The notes under the pieces were generated by a model. The model was not told the origin of the DNA. It searched no databases and worked only from the letters and a program-made list of their open reading frames with translations. Shown one piece after another: positions 35,431-47,870 of a DNA stretch of 64,000 nt. The position numbers were made by a program, and so were the translations under genes. Position 1 is the stretch's first letter; the number at the start of each line of letters is the position of its first letter. The DNA comes from Megalopta genalis (lineage: Eukaryota; Arthropoda; Insecta; Hymenoptera; Halictidae): the NCBI RefSeq assembly GCF_051020955.1, contig NC_135016.1, forward strand, positions 30,329,131 through 30,393,130. The letters run 5' to 3'.

Positions 35431-36468
35431 TCGTATTTTTTCCCATTATATATTTCTAAAAGTTTTATTTATTTATAAATTTTAATTTTCACATTATATT
35501 TAATAAAAATCAAGGCGAGCAATAAATTCAATTTTATTAGCGAGAAAATTCCGTACGATTGAAATGAAAGGGTAATCCCATCGATGTCTGTTAAAATGCT
35601 TGTTTTCTTCTATTTTAGAAATATGTAAAATTCATAAGTGCATAAAGATCTGTAGTTTAGCGATTACAAGTCTGTGAATCTTTATGCATTTATAGCGTGT
35701 GCAGATTTTTAAATCGCATTGGAACGTTGACGAAGAAAACCTTTCCTTAACATTAATTTTTGGAAAATAACATAAGAAAATGACAATTTACACAAAACTT
35801 GGAATACTAAAATCTCTTGGAAATAATACTAAGAGATTTCTAAAATTGAAACAATACAGCTGAAACATTGTATAGTTTTTCTATATTGTTTAGTAAATAC
35901 CACTGTTTTATATCTGTTATTGTTTGTCTAAGATTAAAAGAAGAACGATTTAATACCACAAAATCGCAATTTAAATTCAAGAAACTGCTATTTTTTAACG
36001 ATAGAGAATTTTAATAATCTGTTGCCAGGAGTGTTTATTTAATTCGTCTTCTGTAGAGAAATGCATTGTTTGTTTCTATTCAGATACGAATTGACAGGAA
36101 CTTTCCTGGTTCGAACTTTCCAGTCTAACAAATGTTGACAAATTGCTAAACAGATTTCTGAAATTGTTTAATGAAATTTTTAGAAATCGCTATTAAACCT
36201 ATATATCTTCAATATGTCCTCAAATATAATTTTACGTTTGTCATTCTTAAGTATAATAGATTTGATCAGTAATCATTGTCTGATGGAGCCACAGGCATCC
36301 CGGTAAGAATAAAATCCTTTGAAGCTGACGTTGAGTTATATCATATTCTCAATTACTTAAGGACTTTCAATTATCGTTCAGTGAATTTTTTAAACTTTTG
36401 TGATAACTGTTTACAATATAGTAGAACAAAATTTTTATTATTAGTCTTAGAAATTGTATAATGCTCTG

Positions 36469-36612
36469 TATAAAGAAATTTAATAAAGATGATGCATTTA
36501 AACTGTCGCTTACATGTTTCTTCTGTTTGTTAATGTCAGTTATAAAGAAATTTAATAAAGATGATGCATTTAAACTGTCGCTTACATGTTTCTTCTGTTT
36601 GTTAATGTCAGT
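36469..36612 (+). repeat. Perfect 72-bp tandem duplication
   Basis: The unit beginning TATAAAGAAATTTAATAAAG at 36469 is repeated immediately at 36541. No difference is visible between the two copies. Confidence 0.92.
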
Positions 36613-37768
36613 TTGAACATCATCGTTTCGTGGTTATTGTTTCATTGCTCTCACTTATTTCTAGACCCTATTTAAAAATAAAGAAAGAATAGAAACAATT
36701 CCTGTAAGAACAATCTCTTCCTACATCATTGCAACAAACATTTTATCTTGCCCTTTAATAATGTCTTCCCTTCTCGCCGTGAACAAGTACCTTATTTAAT
36801 CTGGTCTTTAGTTCTGATCTTTTCCTTTACAATTCCTAATATTATGAAAATGTTCCTATGAGACATTTTTCGATGAACCTCTTCATTCAAGCATATATTA
36901 TACAATACACATTGGTCGCGTTTCAGGCTCAGGAATTTTAGTGTTAAATTATTCAAATTAGGTGGCACAACGTGTATTCCATGCGTTTTTAATAAGAGTC
37001 TACTAATCTGAATTAATCTATAGGACATAAAAGAAGTAGTCGATACGGTACGAAATACCAAGAAACTATATCAACTTGTACTTATTATACTTCTCAGCAC
37101 GTTGGCCAGGGAAAAGTCAGTCGAATCAGAGGAAATCTAATAAGATCCAAACTGAAAACTCTTAAACTGATAAGGCAGTGTCGAAAATTCTTTCACCACG
37201 AATCACCGAATTAATAATATTAAGCACGAGAGAAGCGACGCCGAATAACAAGGGCCGATCATTTTAAATTAATTAATCACAGTCAGTGTAGACGATCCTC
37301 GAGTGACAGGATTTGATAGTTATTATTTGAAATTGACCGAGTATAATCAGGACTTGGAGAATTCGATAAACGTCCCTAGATTTGGGCCTCAACGGTGACT
37401 ACGGACTTGCGGAATTCGATGGGCGTGAGTCCGGATCGGTGCAACCTAATAAGGTCAATCATCAGACTCGTTAATTTCGATGCAAGCATCTGTTAAGCGA
37501 GTTGTAATAGAACCAATAAAGATAACTCATTGCACGGGACTCGATAGATATGTCTACAGGATTATTGGAGTCGCCTGGATCGACTATCGAGCCGCAGACG
37601 TTGAGAACATTTCCGGCATCTTGAAGATCTACAAAAGTGCTTACGAAGTTTTAAAACGCCGACGTGATCGTGCACTCTCTCGAGGACGAGTCCTGTATGT
37701 GTTCATGGTCCGGGAACAAATAATAGGATTTTATGCTTTTTTTAGAGACTTATAGAGACTTATAAATA

Positions 37769-37954
37769 GACCGCGGATTTTCATGCAAAATAGTTTAAGT
37801 CATCACCGTAGTCGCTTGGGAAAGTCTGTCTTTCTCTAATAACTTTAATTAGTTGAAAGTAGCTTATATCCATATTCTCCAACTCTTTTAATGTTTCATC
37901 TGTCTTAAATAGCGCTTACACGTACTTCTTTTAAAATGCATAAAATACACAGTT
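37769..37954. mobile_element. MITE, GACTGCGGA family, diverged copy
   Basis: The left end GACCGCGGATTTTCATGC and right end ATGCATAAAATACACAGT are imperfect inverted repeats, with TA before the left end. Strongly diverged; limits are approximate. Confidence 0.4.
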
Positions 37955-39830
37955 TACTTGTAAAGGACTTATAAAGCATTCGGTATTTCTTCATCCTATA
38001 ATAACTCCAGATATATTAAAAACATGGAAGCCAATTTTGTAATTCGAATACTTATTTCTATCGCTTCGTAGGATTGAAATATTTGTTATTCAATATCGAA
38101 TTCTGGTGGTGTTTTTTCTAGTAGATTAATAAATAGGCATAAAATGTTGAACATATAATATTTTTTTCAATATTTCGAATGTATTCTAAACATTGTAGAC
38201 GATTAGATTTATGCAAAAACATAGGAAAACAATTCCTTTTCAAGATTTTAACGACATTTGAGAGTTTTAAGGAGAGATATTTTTTTTGATATCACGTTAT
38301 GTATTCTAAATTTTGCATGGCTTTATAAATTAGTCGTTCGAAAGAACAAAATGTTATCGTTTAAATCTGTTCTTATACAAACTGATAGATTTTGTCATTA
38401 GGCGATCAAACGCGAACCTAGTTTTTTAAACCACTACTACTTACAAGCAATAATGTTTTACTGTACAAAATTTTACGATTACTCCTCATTGCAATATTTT
38501 TATCTCAATTTTCTCAAGATATAATTTGCATCTTTTCTTTCCATTTATTCTCGTGCTATCATTATTTGAGTATAACGAATAAAAATTGTTTATTACTTTC
38601 AGCAAATGACAAGACATTAAAAATCCTATTCATATTGTCACGTGTTTGTTGCTGATACTTTGTCGGAAATTGATGATAACTAAGGATATTAAACGGAATC
38701 ACGATAAGTTTTTTATATGTATAATAAATAAGTCAAATTGAAATTGTTGGACGTAGTATCGTGCGACCTCTATAAATAGACTAAAGCTTGAACATTTACT
38801 TCACTATTCCATTTATTTTATTAAGAAATAATTGTTTCGGTTATCTATATTTCCTTTCAGGGAATACAAATGCCCCTCTCCTAGCTCTCGATTTTTCTGA
38901 ATCACCATATAAAATTAAAACCTTCTGCATTAATTACAGGGAATCGAAATCTACTTACAATTTTTATAAATGTAAATTCTCTTCCAATTTACACGCGGTT
39001 TTAAATTTTATTTCTGCCATGAACGCGTGGAATCCGTGTTCTATTTATAACCATCGATAAAGTTCATGTTTACATCCGACATTTCATTTTAACGGTTCTA
39101 ACAAATTATCGAGAATAAATTGTGAAATATTACAAAAATGAAACGAATATGTAAAAATTAATTATTAACGTTAACGTCTTTTCACATCGTATTTAAGAAA
39201 ACTACTAAATAGAACAAAAACTTGTATTCTATATTTTCCACAGATTTGTGTTGTTTCAGCAACCTTCAGTGATGTAAAGAATTTATTCCAGATCATATAC
39301 ATCTTTATAGTTTCCTAAACATATATTTGAAAAAACTGTACGGACTTCATTTATTCTATTTTCTGATTATTCCTTCGTATTCGTACGCAGTTAAACAAAC
39401 AGCAAAGAGTCCTATGCACCTCAGCGAAACGTACCAAACTTGTTTGCCGTAGTTTGCTAAAGTTTCTGGAAGAAATTACAAAACTTTTGCAAAACTTGAT
39501 AATTAGAAGATTCAAAAACAAGGAGAAAATAAAAAATGACACTGTTATTTCTCGAGAATATTAAGAGAACAACATTTTCTCAAGTGTAGTCGATATAGCG
39601 TCGTTCGATACTAAAAAAGGGATCAAGCAAGCCTAAAAATACACCGCCGATGCTCTAATTATAGTTACCACCACTTTAGAAAAATCCGAAAATCAGTTTA
39701 ACCACATTGGAATTCCCAAAAAAACCGGTGTTTTCAAAACGCCGGAAACATTTCCAAACCCTATATCAAACTACCTATCTCACCATACGAAACACCGTAG
39801 ACAGACCATGTGATACGTTGAAATACTCAC

Positions 39831-39992
39831 GGCGTTGCTTCTGCGGCGGGAGGCTATGCCTCCTCTTGCCGCCCCCAGTTTTAGTCTCTATGATTATCGG
39901 TCTTCCAAAAAAAGCAGCCTCGGTAATCGTCACAGAACCGGTTACAACATGAGCAAACCCTGACTTCGCCGTCACTACGGTGTTACTTCCCA
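39831..39992 (-). other. Candidate upstream coding exon of the RASL10-type gene
   Basis: The minus strand has acceptor CCAGTGCAG, 162 open bases and donor GTGAGT. The deduced peptide includes FGRPIIIETKTGGGKRRHS and ends LPPQKQR. Its exit phase (1) exactly fits the entry phase of the G1 exon at 32143, giving QKQRQLDLDYLERR across the join. It contains no ATG, so a further 5' exon would still be needed. Alternatives are another minus-strand gene or a chance open frame. Confidence 0.3.
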
Positions 39993-40199
39993 CTGCACTG
40001 GTGGGAATTCTTCAGATCACAGTAATCTCACTGGCGTATGCCTGGCGTGTGCGTGTTCCGTATCGTATATCACCTCATCCCCCGACAAGCCGATACGCCT
40101 CATTTAATAACACGTAAGAAAACCTACCCTTGACGCGCCGAGATGCTCGACAGCGCTAATTACACGGCGTACACATTGATTTATTGTCAGACACACAAA

Positions 40200-41250
40200 T
40201 ATATACACCAACGATGCCCGTCAACAAACAACCTTCGCCCCCATTTTTATCGACCCCTCGCGTCTCCCCGATTTATTTAGCATGTTCGTGGACCGATTAC
40301 GTAACGAGCCGCGAATGCTGGCCGAGCCTTCGGCGGAGGGCCTGACGGTCCTCGTCGATCCGATCTCGCGGACCCCATGGAACAGGGCTGGTGAAAACCA
40401 CTCTGTGGGACGAGGCACCTCGTTCCACCAGAGGAGAATCGACGACGCTGGGTGAACTACTACGGTGCAGTCTACGGTGGACCCTTACGGTGACCTTCCC
40501 CGGCGCACTGTTAACCTATTTTCCCGGCGATTTAATCGACGATTGCACGATCGGTGACCGCGCGTGCTTTGCTTCGTGATCGATCGACTATACGCGGACG
40601 GTTCGCCTAAACTGATCGGCGCCCGTGGCCTGGACGACTCCGCGTTTCGGGGTGGAGCGGTGCACGCGACGCACAGCCGAGGCCAGTCCCCGTTCACGTG
40701 GTGGTCACTATTATGAAACGGTTAGGCGACCGCCCCGTCGAATCGTGCCGTACGATTCGAGCGAGTCCACTGATCGAACCTGAGTCAGCATCTCTCGTTT
40801 CCACCGCTTTTTCTCTGTCTGTCTTTCCGTATATGGAACGATCGGAATTTCGAGGGTGGCCCGATGTGTGCACAGTCGAAGCCCGACTGGTTGTCCTGGT
40901 TCCGCGTGCAATCGAAGAGATCCTTGCCGACGGTGATCCAGTGGAAAGTGGCACCCGTTCTGTCACGAAACCGAGAAACTCGCCGGGAGATTGACGAGCG
41001 CAGCCAGCATCACCGGAGCACGCACGAGGAAAAGCTATTCGATGTACGACGATGCCGACCCCTGGACGATCGAAGCGACCGACACAGTCACTCTGCACGT
41101 GCGCACGGGAGCGGGGCTTCGCGCCAATTTCTTTACGGCACACTGCCTCTTATCGTCGGCAATGTTACATTGCGCAAAGAAAGTGCCCGGGATTTCTAAA
41201 CGAACGGCGAACCATTTGTTCGTTCGTCGACGTTTATTCTGTCTATTGGA
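40200..41250. promoter_or_regulatory. GC-rich, CpG-rich island; possible promoter or 5' exon
   Basis: About 1 kb of markedly GC-richer, CpG-dense DNA stands out in AT-rich surroundings. Long open frames overlap on both strands (for example minus 40694-41143), as expected from composition alone, and none shows a known domain. Its position upstream of the minus-strand RASL10-type gene makes a promoter or 5' exon of that gene a reasonable guess. Confidence 0.35.
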
Positions 41251-41746
41251 AATGGGTAGATAAATAAAAGTAAAACGCAGTGAATTAAACTTATCCCTTT
41301 TAGTTTATTAATTTGATGTACGAGGAAGGACCGTCTTTACTCTCCTGATTGCTCCAGGAGACTGAAGACTATTCACAAAGACGAAACCAGAAACGTCACC
41401 TAAAGACAAAGAGCACTCTGTTCTATATACATATGAAATCATTGTTTATCTAATGGTACTCTGGCGAGACTCTCGGCGTCGATTCGTTTTTGTAACTTAT
41501 ATGCTAGAAGGAAAAACTTCTGAGTATTCAAAAGAGAGAAAATAATCCAATACTGTCACCTTCGAAATTGATCCGAGGTGGTGGGGAGAGGAAAGCATTT
41601 CGAATGAAGCTCTCTTAAAAGTGTATTGCAGCCTGAAACGCGTTTCTTTTTGCTGTTTTCTTCTTTTTTTGGGGCATTTTTTTTTATAAAGAAACTGTGC
41701 GACTTCTTGCATCGGCGTTTTTCGTATACAGTTGTTACTGTTTTAA

Positions 41747-42265
41747 CCAGTTAGCTGTGTCGGACGAGTATACTCGTCATAGAGAAGTGCCAGTATTTTG
41801 TGTCATGACGAGTATACTCGTCGTGCGTAAAAAGCAGTGACCATTGGCTATTCAAATTGTAATTTTAGTGAAAACAAAAAGATATTCTCAAATTTCAAGA
41901 TGTTTAGAATATTTTGAGGCCAGGCTAGAGAATAAAACAAACAAATACAAAATATGAATAATTATATGAATAATTCACGATATTGCACGATAGTGCAAAG
42001 TGCCATTATGTATCGTAATTTTTATCTTTTATAAGTATTTGTTTTTTCCTGTGTTTTTCGTATATTACGTATGTAGTATATGTTAATGTTAAGTGAATAA
42101 GTAAACATTAGTAATAAAATTGTTAATTCTATAAAAGAAAATCGTCTTTTTGATCCAATATTTTAACAGCGACACTTACTCTGTGTTTGACGAGTATACT
42201 CGTCATCGCTTGATTCTCGTGACACGTATAGGTGCGCGCTTTGAAAAGGAGACACAGCTAACTGG
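41747..42265. mobile_element. 519-bp TTAA-flanked element with repeated internal palindrome
   Basis: The ends TTAACCAGTTAGCTGTGTC and GACACAGCTAACTGGTTAA are perfect inverted repeats; TTAA duplications lie at 41743-41746 and 42266-42269. The 16-bp palindrome GACGAGTATACTCGTC occurs three times inside (41763, 41807 and 42189). There is no transposase. The target site suggests the piggyBac superfamily. Confidence 0.85.
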
Positions 42266-42456
42266 TTAACAGTATTTACAAATTTGTATAACGAGAAATT
42301 CTATAACGACTAGTTTCGGATTCCGTCTTCGACGGATACTGGAATTATGAAAACGTTTGTATGAGAAATCTTTTGATACACTTTTTCGTGTATTTTCGTA
42401 CCGAAAATTGTTTCGATACATGCTCTGCGGGATTTCGGAATGAGAAATTTCAGATA

Positions 42457-42659
42457 CGGTAATGTCTCTCTAATTGACGCTCAGATTGTGCAGAAAAATG
42501 GACTATTTGGGAAGAGGTGATACGATTATTCGAGGCTTGCGGTTCGTTTTTATGGTTACGAATTATCAAGGTTATGCATGGCTCGAACAATCGTATCTCC
42601 TTTTCCCAAATTGTCCATTTTTGGGAACAATCTGAGCGTCAGTAAGGGAGACATTACTG
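42457..42659. mobile_element. Foldback TA-flanked MITE, GTAATGTCTC family, copy A
   Basis: The ends CGGTAATGTCTCTCTAATTG and CAGTAAGGGAGACATTACTG are inverted and flanked by TA (42455-42456 and 42660-42661). The whole 203-bp element folds on itself; inner arms share CTCAGATTGT and AATGGAC. Confidence 0.75.
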
Positions 42660-43196
42660 TATTTCTTTTGCATAATGTATTTCGTTATTTCACGTGGGAA
42701 CGATCGTCGATTAGAAAGTTGACAGAGCTGGTTGCCGATGTTTACCTGTTGGTCCGATGTTTATCTGTTACCGATGTTGACAGTCTTCCCAAACACTGGG
42801 TATCATCGAAGGCGACCCGTTGCCTATTTGGGAAACAATTTCCATCGTATTCGTCTGGCACTCTCAACGTTCGAGTCGATTGCATAACAAAGTCTGTCTT
42901 TCTCTCGGCGTAGATTTTATACTTTTTCTTTGGCTGGGTGACTGTTTGTTAGAAAAAAATCTCTTATCTTTGTTTGGTTTCTCTTTGTTCTGACTTGGTA
43001 GCGTTTCATATAATTTTAAAGGTTTCATGTTTTCAATTTTAAAGCTTTCATATTTTCAATTTTAAAGTTGTCGAATCTGTAAGGATTCTTGTATAAGGAA
43101 TGATTAAATAGATTTTGTAATTTATGATGATTAAATAAATTATAATAAAAATTGCGAGAAGGCCAAATAAATTCTGTTTTATCATCGTCATTAATA

Positions 43197-43388
43197 GACT
43201 GCGGATCTTTATACCGAATACAAACTTTCTCCTTCAATTTCAAGAAACGAGAGTTGACCAAAAATGTACCTCTTTATCCTTAATAATTTTCATTCTTTAA
43301 AAATAACATGCCTGTGTTCTTTTATTCTCTTGATATTCTTCCTGTTTCGCGTTATCATTTTTCTCATAAATACACAAAATCCGCGGTC
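43197..43388. mobile_element. TA-flanked MITE, GACTGCGGA family, copy with both flanks
   Basis: The ends GACTGCGGATCTTTATAC and CACAAAATCCGCGGTC are inverted repeats and TA lies on both sides (43195-43196 and 43389-43390). The element is 192 bp. It is the clearest member of this family in the window. Confidence 0.7.
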
Positions 43389-44186
43389 TAGTCATTAAGC
43401 AACACACGTCAGTCACGTTTCGGACTCGGTAGGTTTAGCGTAAAGCTATAGTGGATCAAAAACGGATTTGTGCAGCTAGGTAATTGCAATATAACTTACC
43501 GTAAAAAAACTATGTAGTACGTTAATGCAATGGGCACTTTTTGGTGTTCCAGTAGGAAGAGTGTTATTAGGTGTAGAAATGAATAATGTTAAATTGATTT
43601 TGTACAATAGATGCACATGTTTAAAGGCTAATATATCACAACTGTTTTACTATTTGGTAGCACCAGGGCAACAATTTGAAAAGGATTTAAAATCGTCGAG
43701 ATAATTTATGATACAAGATACTTAAATTGTGTATACCGTTATAGGAACTGTGACTGACAGTTTACTCGTATAATATAGCTCTATCCGACTAAAAATTATC
43801 CGCACCACTTTCAAAAAATATAAACTAAATAGAAAGTACTTTCTGCGTAACTTGCATAATTCATAAATAAAAAGAGGTTTACTTAAGTTTATCCAGCCTT
43901 TGTATGAATCTTTGTCGAGAGAGATGTTACAAATGAAATCCACAAATATCTTAAACAGCTTTACCAACTGACTGATACAGTATATTATTTTAATCAGGGT
44001 GATAAATTAGTATTCAAACTATCGAACCGGAATTCAAATGAATAGAAATGAAATTATGGAAAATTGAGGGAAATAAATAATCAGAGAATTAACCAATGAA
44101 ATTAAGTTGTGCAAGAATTAACTATGGAAATTAAATCGTTTCAGCGGCTAGGTTTGTAAACTAAGATGGCTCTACCAAAGAGTGTC

Positions 44187-44507
44187 CTATTTATTTCCTG
44201 CACTTTTAAGTTGAGACAAAATGGCTTCGTATAAAATTTCACGATCGAATGAATTTACCGGCCAATTTTTCAGGCAAATATCCGGACTTTTGGGATAAAC
44301 AGCTATATTTATAAAGAACATAACGTCCTTTATGACGTTTTTATGCGCCGCACGAGCGTGACGCAGATATTTGCATGCGCGGTAGTCCGCACATCCTATT
44401 TTCTCTGTCTTGCCTTCCCTTTCGTAAATCATTTTCGCGGTAAATTCGTTAGCTAGCGTTGGCACGATGGAATCGCGTCTGAAAAACTTGACAAAGGATC
44501 CACACAC
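44187..44507 (-). other. Unassigned open frame, possible gene fragment
   Basis: A 106-codon frame without an ATG at its start (GTG; first ATG at MIYEREGKTEKIG). The sequence reads like real protein (for example YRACKYLRHARAAHKN) and is less AT-rich than its surroundings. It ends close to the truncated left edge of MITE copy B. I recognise no family. Confidence 0.2.
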
Positions 44508-44540
44508 GTGTTTGGATTCGGAAGGAAATCCCGTGGCCCC

Positions 44541-44741
44541 TAATTGACGCTCAGATTGTGGACAAAAATGGACAATTTCGGAAGAGGAGATACGATTATT
44601 CGAGCTTTGCAGCTCGTTTTTATAATTGTTGAAAATCGGTAACTATAAAAACGAGCCGCAAAGCTCGAATTCGCAAGGCTACTCTTCTTAAATCGTCCAT
44701 TTTTGTGGACAATCTGAGCGTCAATTAGAGAGACATTACTG
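44541..44741. mobile_element. Foldback MITE, GTAATGTCTC family, copy B (left end truncated)
   Basis: Starts abruptly at TAATTGACGCTCAG, missing the outer CAGTAATGTCTC, and ends intact with AGAGAGACATTACTG followed by TA. The central hairpin AACGAGCCGCAAAGCTCG is conserved with copy C. Confidence 0.7.
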
Positions 44742-46262
44742 TATTGTGTAAGCACAACGCGCGTTCAACTGGCGGACGATTAATGAAGGTAGGGCGAAAA
44801 TTGTGCAAGGTTAAAAGTTTGCTTTGACGGTTAAGGGAAACAAGATTTAACACTTTTGCTGCCATACGAGGCTAATTGGCCACTGGGGCGGTTCTCCGTC
44901 GTCTTAATGGCGCGTGTTAATTGAAAAATAAACACATTAATGTCGCCGTTCAACCTGGGATTCGTTTAATCGCGAAAAAGGGGGTCGTGTTTCACAGAAA
45001 AAGAAGACCGTTAATATTTAGAAGATTTTAAAAGATAGATATATTACAGTTTTACATAGACAGAAATTTATCTATAATACTGAAGATTCACTTCTAAATA
45101 TGATCGCGTATCGCTAATAATTATATATTAACTAATGTATTCTCATTCACATTGCTGCGATGTAACTAAAATTATACATGGCGATACTTACAATAGATAT
45201 TTAGAGCTATGATAAAATCTGTATTATTATAAAAATTAATTATACTATGTGAAATATGTAAAAGTGTTTATCGAAAATGCTTGTACTTGTAAACAAACGG
45301 CGGATAAGTACCGTGTATCGTGAATGATTCTTTTTCAATTAAAAGACAAGATAATGTTGCCAGCTTTATCATTACATTGTATTTAGTTACTTGTGAGTCA
45401 CCTTAAGATTTATCGATACGTATCTTCGAGAAAAGAAGAGTAAAAATACAAATATGTACTATACAAGACGAGACAAGAAAGATATGGTAGGACCATTCAT
45501 CGACGTTTAATTAGACGAGACTGTTCTGCCGGTAGCGGGTAACAATTTCAGTTTTCGACTTTCTTTATTACAGATAATTATATAGCGCCCCGCTGTCTGT
45601 CCGTTTAAACGAGCGCTTCATTAGTATTGAAAACATAAGAAAACTGGGTCGTGAATATCTGTCCATCGTGGACGATAGAGTACTAATTAGAGGACAGGCT
45701 CCGTTTAAGGTCATAAAAGTCGTGATTCCAGTTATAAAGAATAGGACATTTAAATGAGAACACCTAAACATCTTCGTTATCTATCATCGCGTGAGAAAAC
45801 TCACTAGAACGAGGACAGGCAGATAAGCGTTGCACCATTATCAATCGGTCCGTAATATCGAAATTACAATGCAGAAGAATGATCGATGCGGTACAACGTT
45901 CGATCCTCTAAAACGATCGGAAACATGTTAACGTATTATCGTACATACGTAGAGAACAATCAAGTATATTTAAAAGTTGTTTCGACGAAACGTAGCTTCC
46001 ACTAAAATTCATTGAGAGACATCTAATAGTCACGGTCAAATCAAGGCCACTATGGTACACCGTCGTATTTCAGACTTACCGATTGTCTTTATGAAAGAAT
46101 ATAATATATAAGTGTTTATTTACATGTTGATAGAACGACTTTTTCTGTTCCCGTAAAAGTCTACCGAATGATCAAGATGCAATGCGTTCCGTATTCCTGC
46201 TCGATAAATCGGTCAGTGAATCGCTTTACAGAAATATTGGTCCTCCCGGATTGTTGTTATCA

Positions 46263-46440
46263 GACTGCGGATTTTATGGTTTAGAAAAATGAATTGATCA
46301 AATATAAAACAGTGGAAACATCTAAAGAATTTCGAAATACCGTTGGACTGGTTTCAAGTTATTCAAATAATTACGAAACGAAACGAATCTTTACGGAGCT
46401 CCGGTATCTCTTATTTTGCATTTAAAAAAAACCCACAGTC
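46263..46440. mobile_element. MITE, GACTGCGGA family, copy
   Basis: The left end GACTGCGGATTTTATGG and right end ACCCACAGTC are inverted repeats. TA follows the right end; the left flank is CA. Confidence 0.5.
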
Positions 46441-46818
46441 TAATTATTATGTATATAACTAGGATAGAGTATATAGACGTATATACCAGTATAAAAATTT
46501 GTTACGCGAAGTCAACGATTTAGGAAGTCGACACGAACTACGCTCGTTGCATCTTAATCCTTCGTTTAATAAATTAAGCTCTCGTAATTACATCACAGTA
46601 TATTGTACATCTCGGTAGATCGGTAAATAAGCACAAGTAAAACTCTCTCTGTCAGCGTAATATTCCCCATGCATTGTTTTCCTTGGGTGTTGTATGCAAT
46701 GCCGTTTAAAGAAGTCTACGTTAGAATTACCACTTACGGTTATGAATCATCATTGTGTCAACACAATACGCATTAAACGTAACGAAAGATATTATTATTG
46801 CAATCTTCTTCCCGAGTA

Positions 46819-47034
46819 CAGTAATGTCTCCCTAATTGACGCTCAGATCGTCCACAAAGATGGACGATTTGGGAAGAGGAGACACGATTATTCGAGCCTT
46901 ACGGCTCGTTTTTATAGTTATTGACAATCGGTAATTATAAAAAACGAGCCGCAAGGCTCGAATAATCGCGTCTCCTCTTCCCAAATTGTCTATTTTAGTG
47001 CATCATTTGGGCGACAATTAGGGAGAGATTACTG
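46819..47034. mobile_element. Foldback TA-flanked MITE, GTAATGTCTC family, copy C (complete)
   Basis: A 216-bp element with ends CAGTAATGTCTCCCTAATTG and CAATTAGGGAGAGATTACTG, flanked by TA (46817-46818 and 47035-47036). Almost the entire length is self-complementary around GCCTTACGGCTCG and GAGCCGCAAGGCTCG. Confidence 0.85.
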
Positions 47035-47870
47035 TAAACGCTAACCCTTCGTCGGTCGACGTTATATGTCTTGTATTGCAGCTTCGAACAGAAATTAACC
47101 CCTTCTTTCTATCGCACATTCAATTCCCGTTTCTCGTTTGACTCGGCAAATATTATTCTACAATTTCAGTTATTTTTTCAGAAGGAATCGCCTCATTCCG
47201 AATTCAGTGTCACTATTCTCGGATTTTAGACTCGCGTAAAGAAAGATTCCATCTCTGATCCTAATCTCCTAGCAGAGGCTCGCGGAAGTCTGGCTTTTTT
47301 TCACTATGATTAATTCAACACAAGACCCTACTCGAACGTGTAGCTGAAGAAGAGGCGATTGTTTCTGTAGAAATGAAATAACTTACGATCAAGAAAACGT
47401 TTCGAATCGAAGAAATTCGATTGCCTAATGAATCAAGTTTACGCGGATGAGCATGGATAAACCATCGGCGTGCTAAACACGACCAGGCCGATTCTGCCTG
47501 AATGGTTCCACAGAAATGATCGTCACGTGCATTTGTTCACAGCTATTGACACACGACTTGCCGGACCCTCTGCACATAATCGACTTACTTTTCCTCGAGG
47601 AGTCAACTCTTCTCCTGTCGCACCGCGATTTTCTGGTACGTCAGTGTATCTTATGGTTCCGCGTACAATGCTATTTGAACGATCAAGACTTCTCGTAATT
47701 TACAATCTCAAAGTATTCCACAGTCTCATTTTCCATTCGGAATCATCGGGATCTTCTATGAAAGTCATTGCTACGCACGAAATACAAAATTCGAGCTTGA
47801 CAACGGTAACCATGCATACTCGAGCACTCCAACTCTCACATTCATCCACAAAGCAGTTAGCTCGTGGTGT

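Larger units (their letters stand above)
32144..47870. other. Gene-poor region between the RASL10 G1 exon and the Orco 3' end
   Basis: No gene with recognisable homology was found across about 15.7 kb. Part must be intron and 5' sequence of the RASL10-type gene, whose start codon is still missing. Individual repeats, a GC-rich island and two candidate exons are listed separately. Long AT-rich runs at 32.2-34.9, 38-39.7 and 45-46.2 kb hold nothing I can support. Confidence 0.5.

Noticed and set aside
37480..37755. 91-codon plus frame
   Set aside because: Reads moderately protein-like, but no family, splice context or polyadenylation support; left unannotated.
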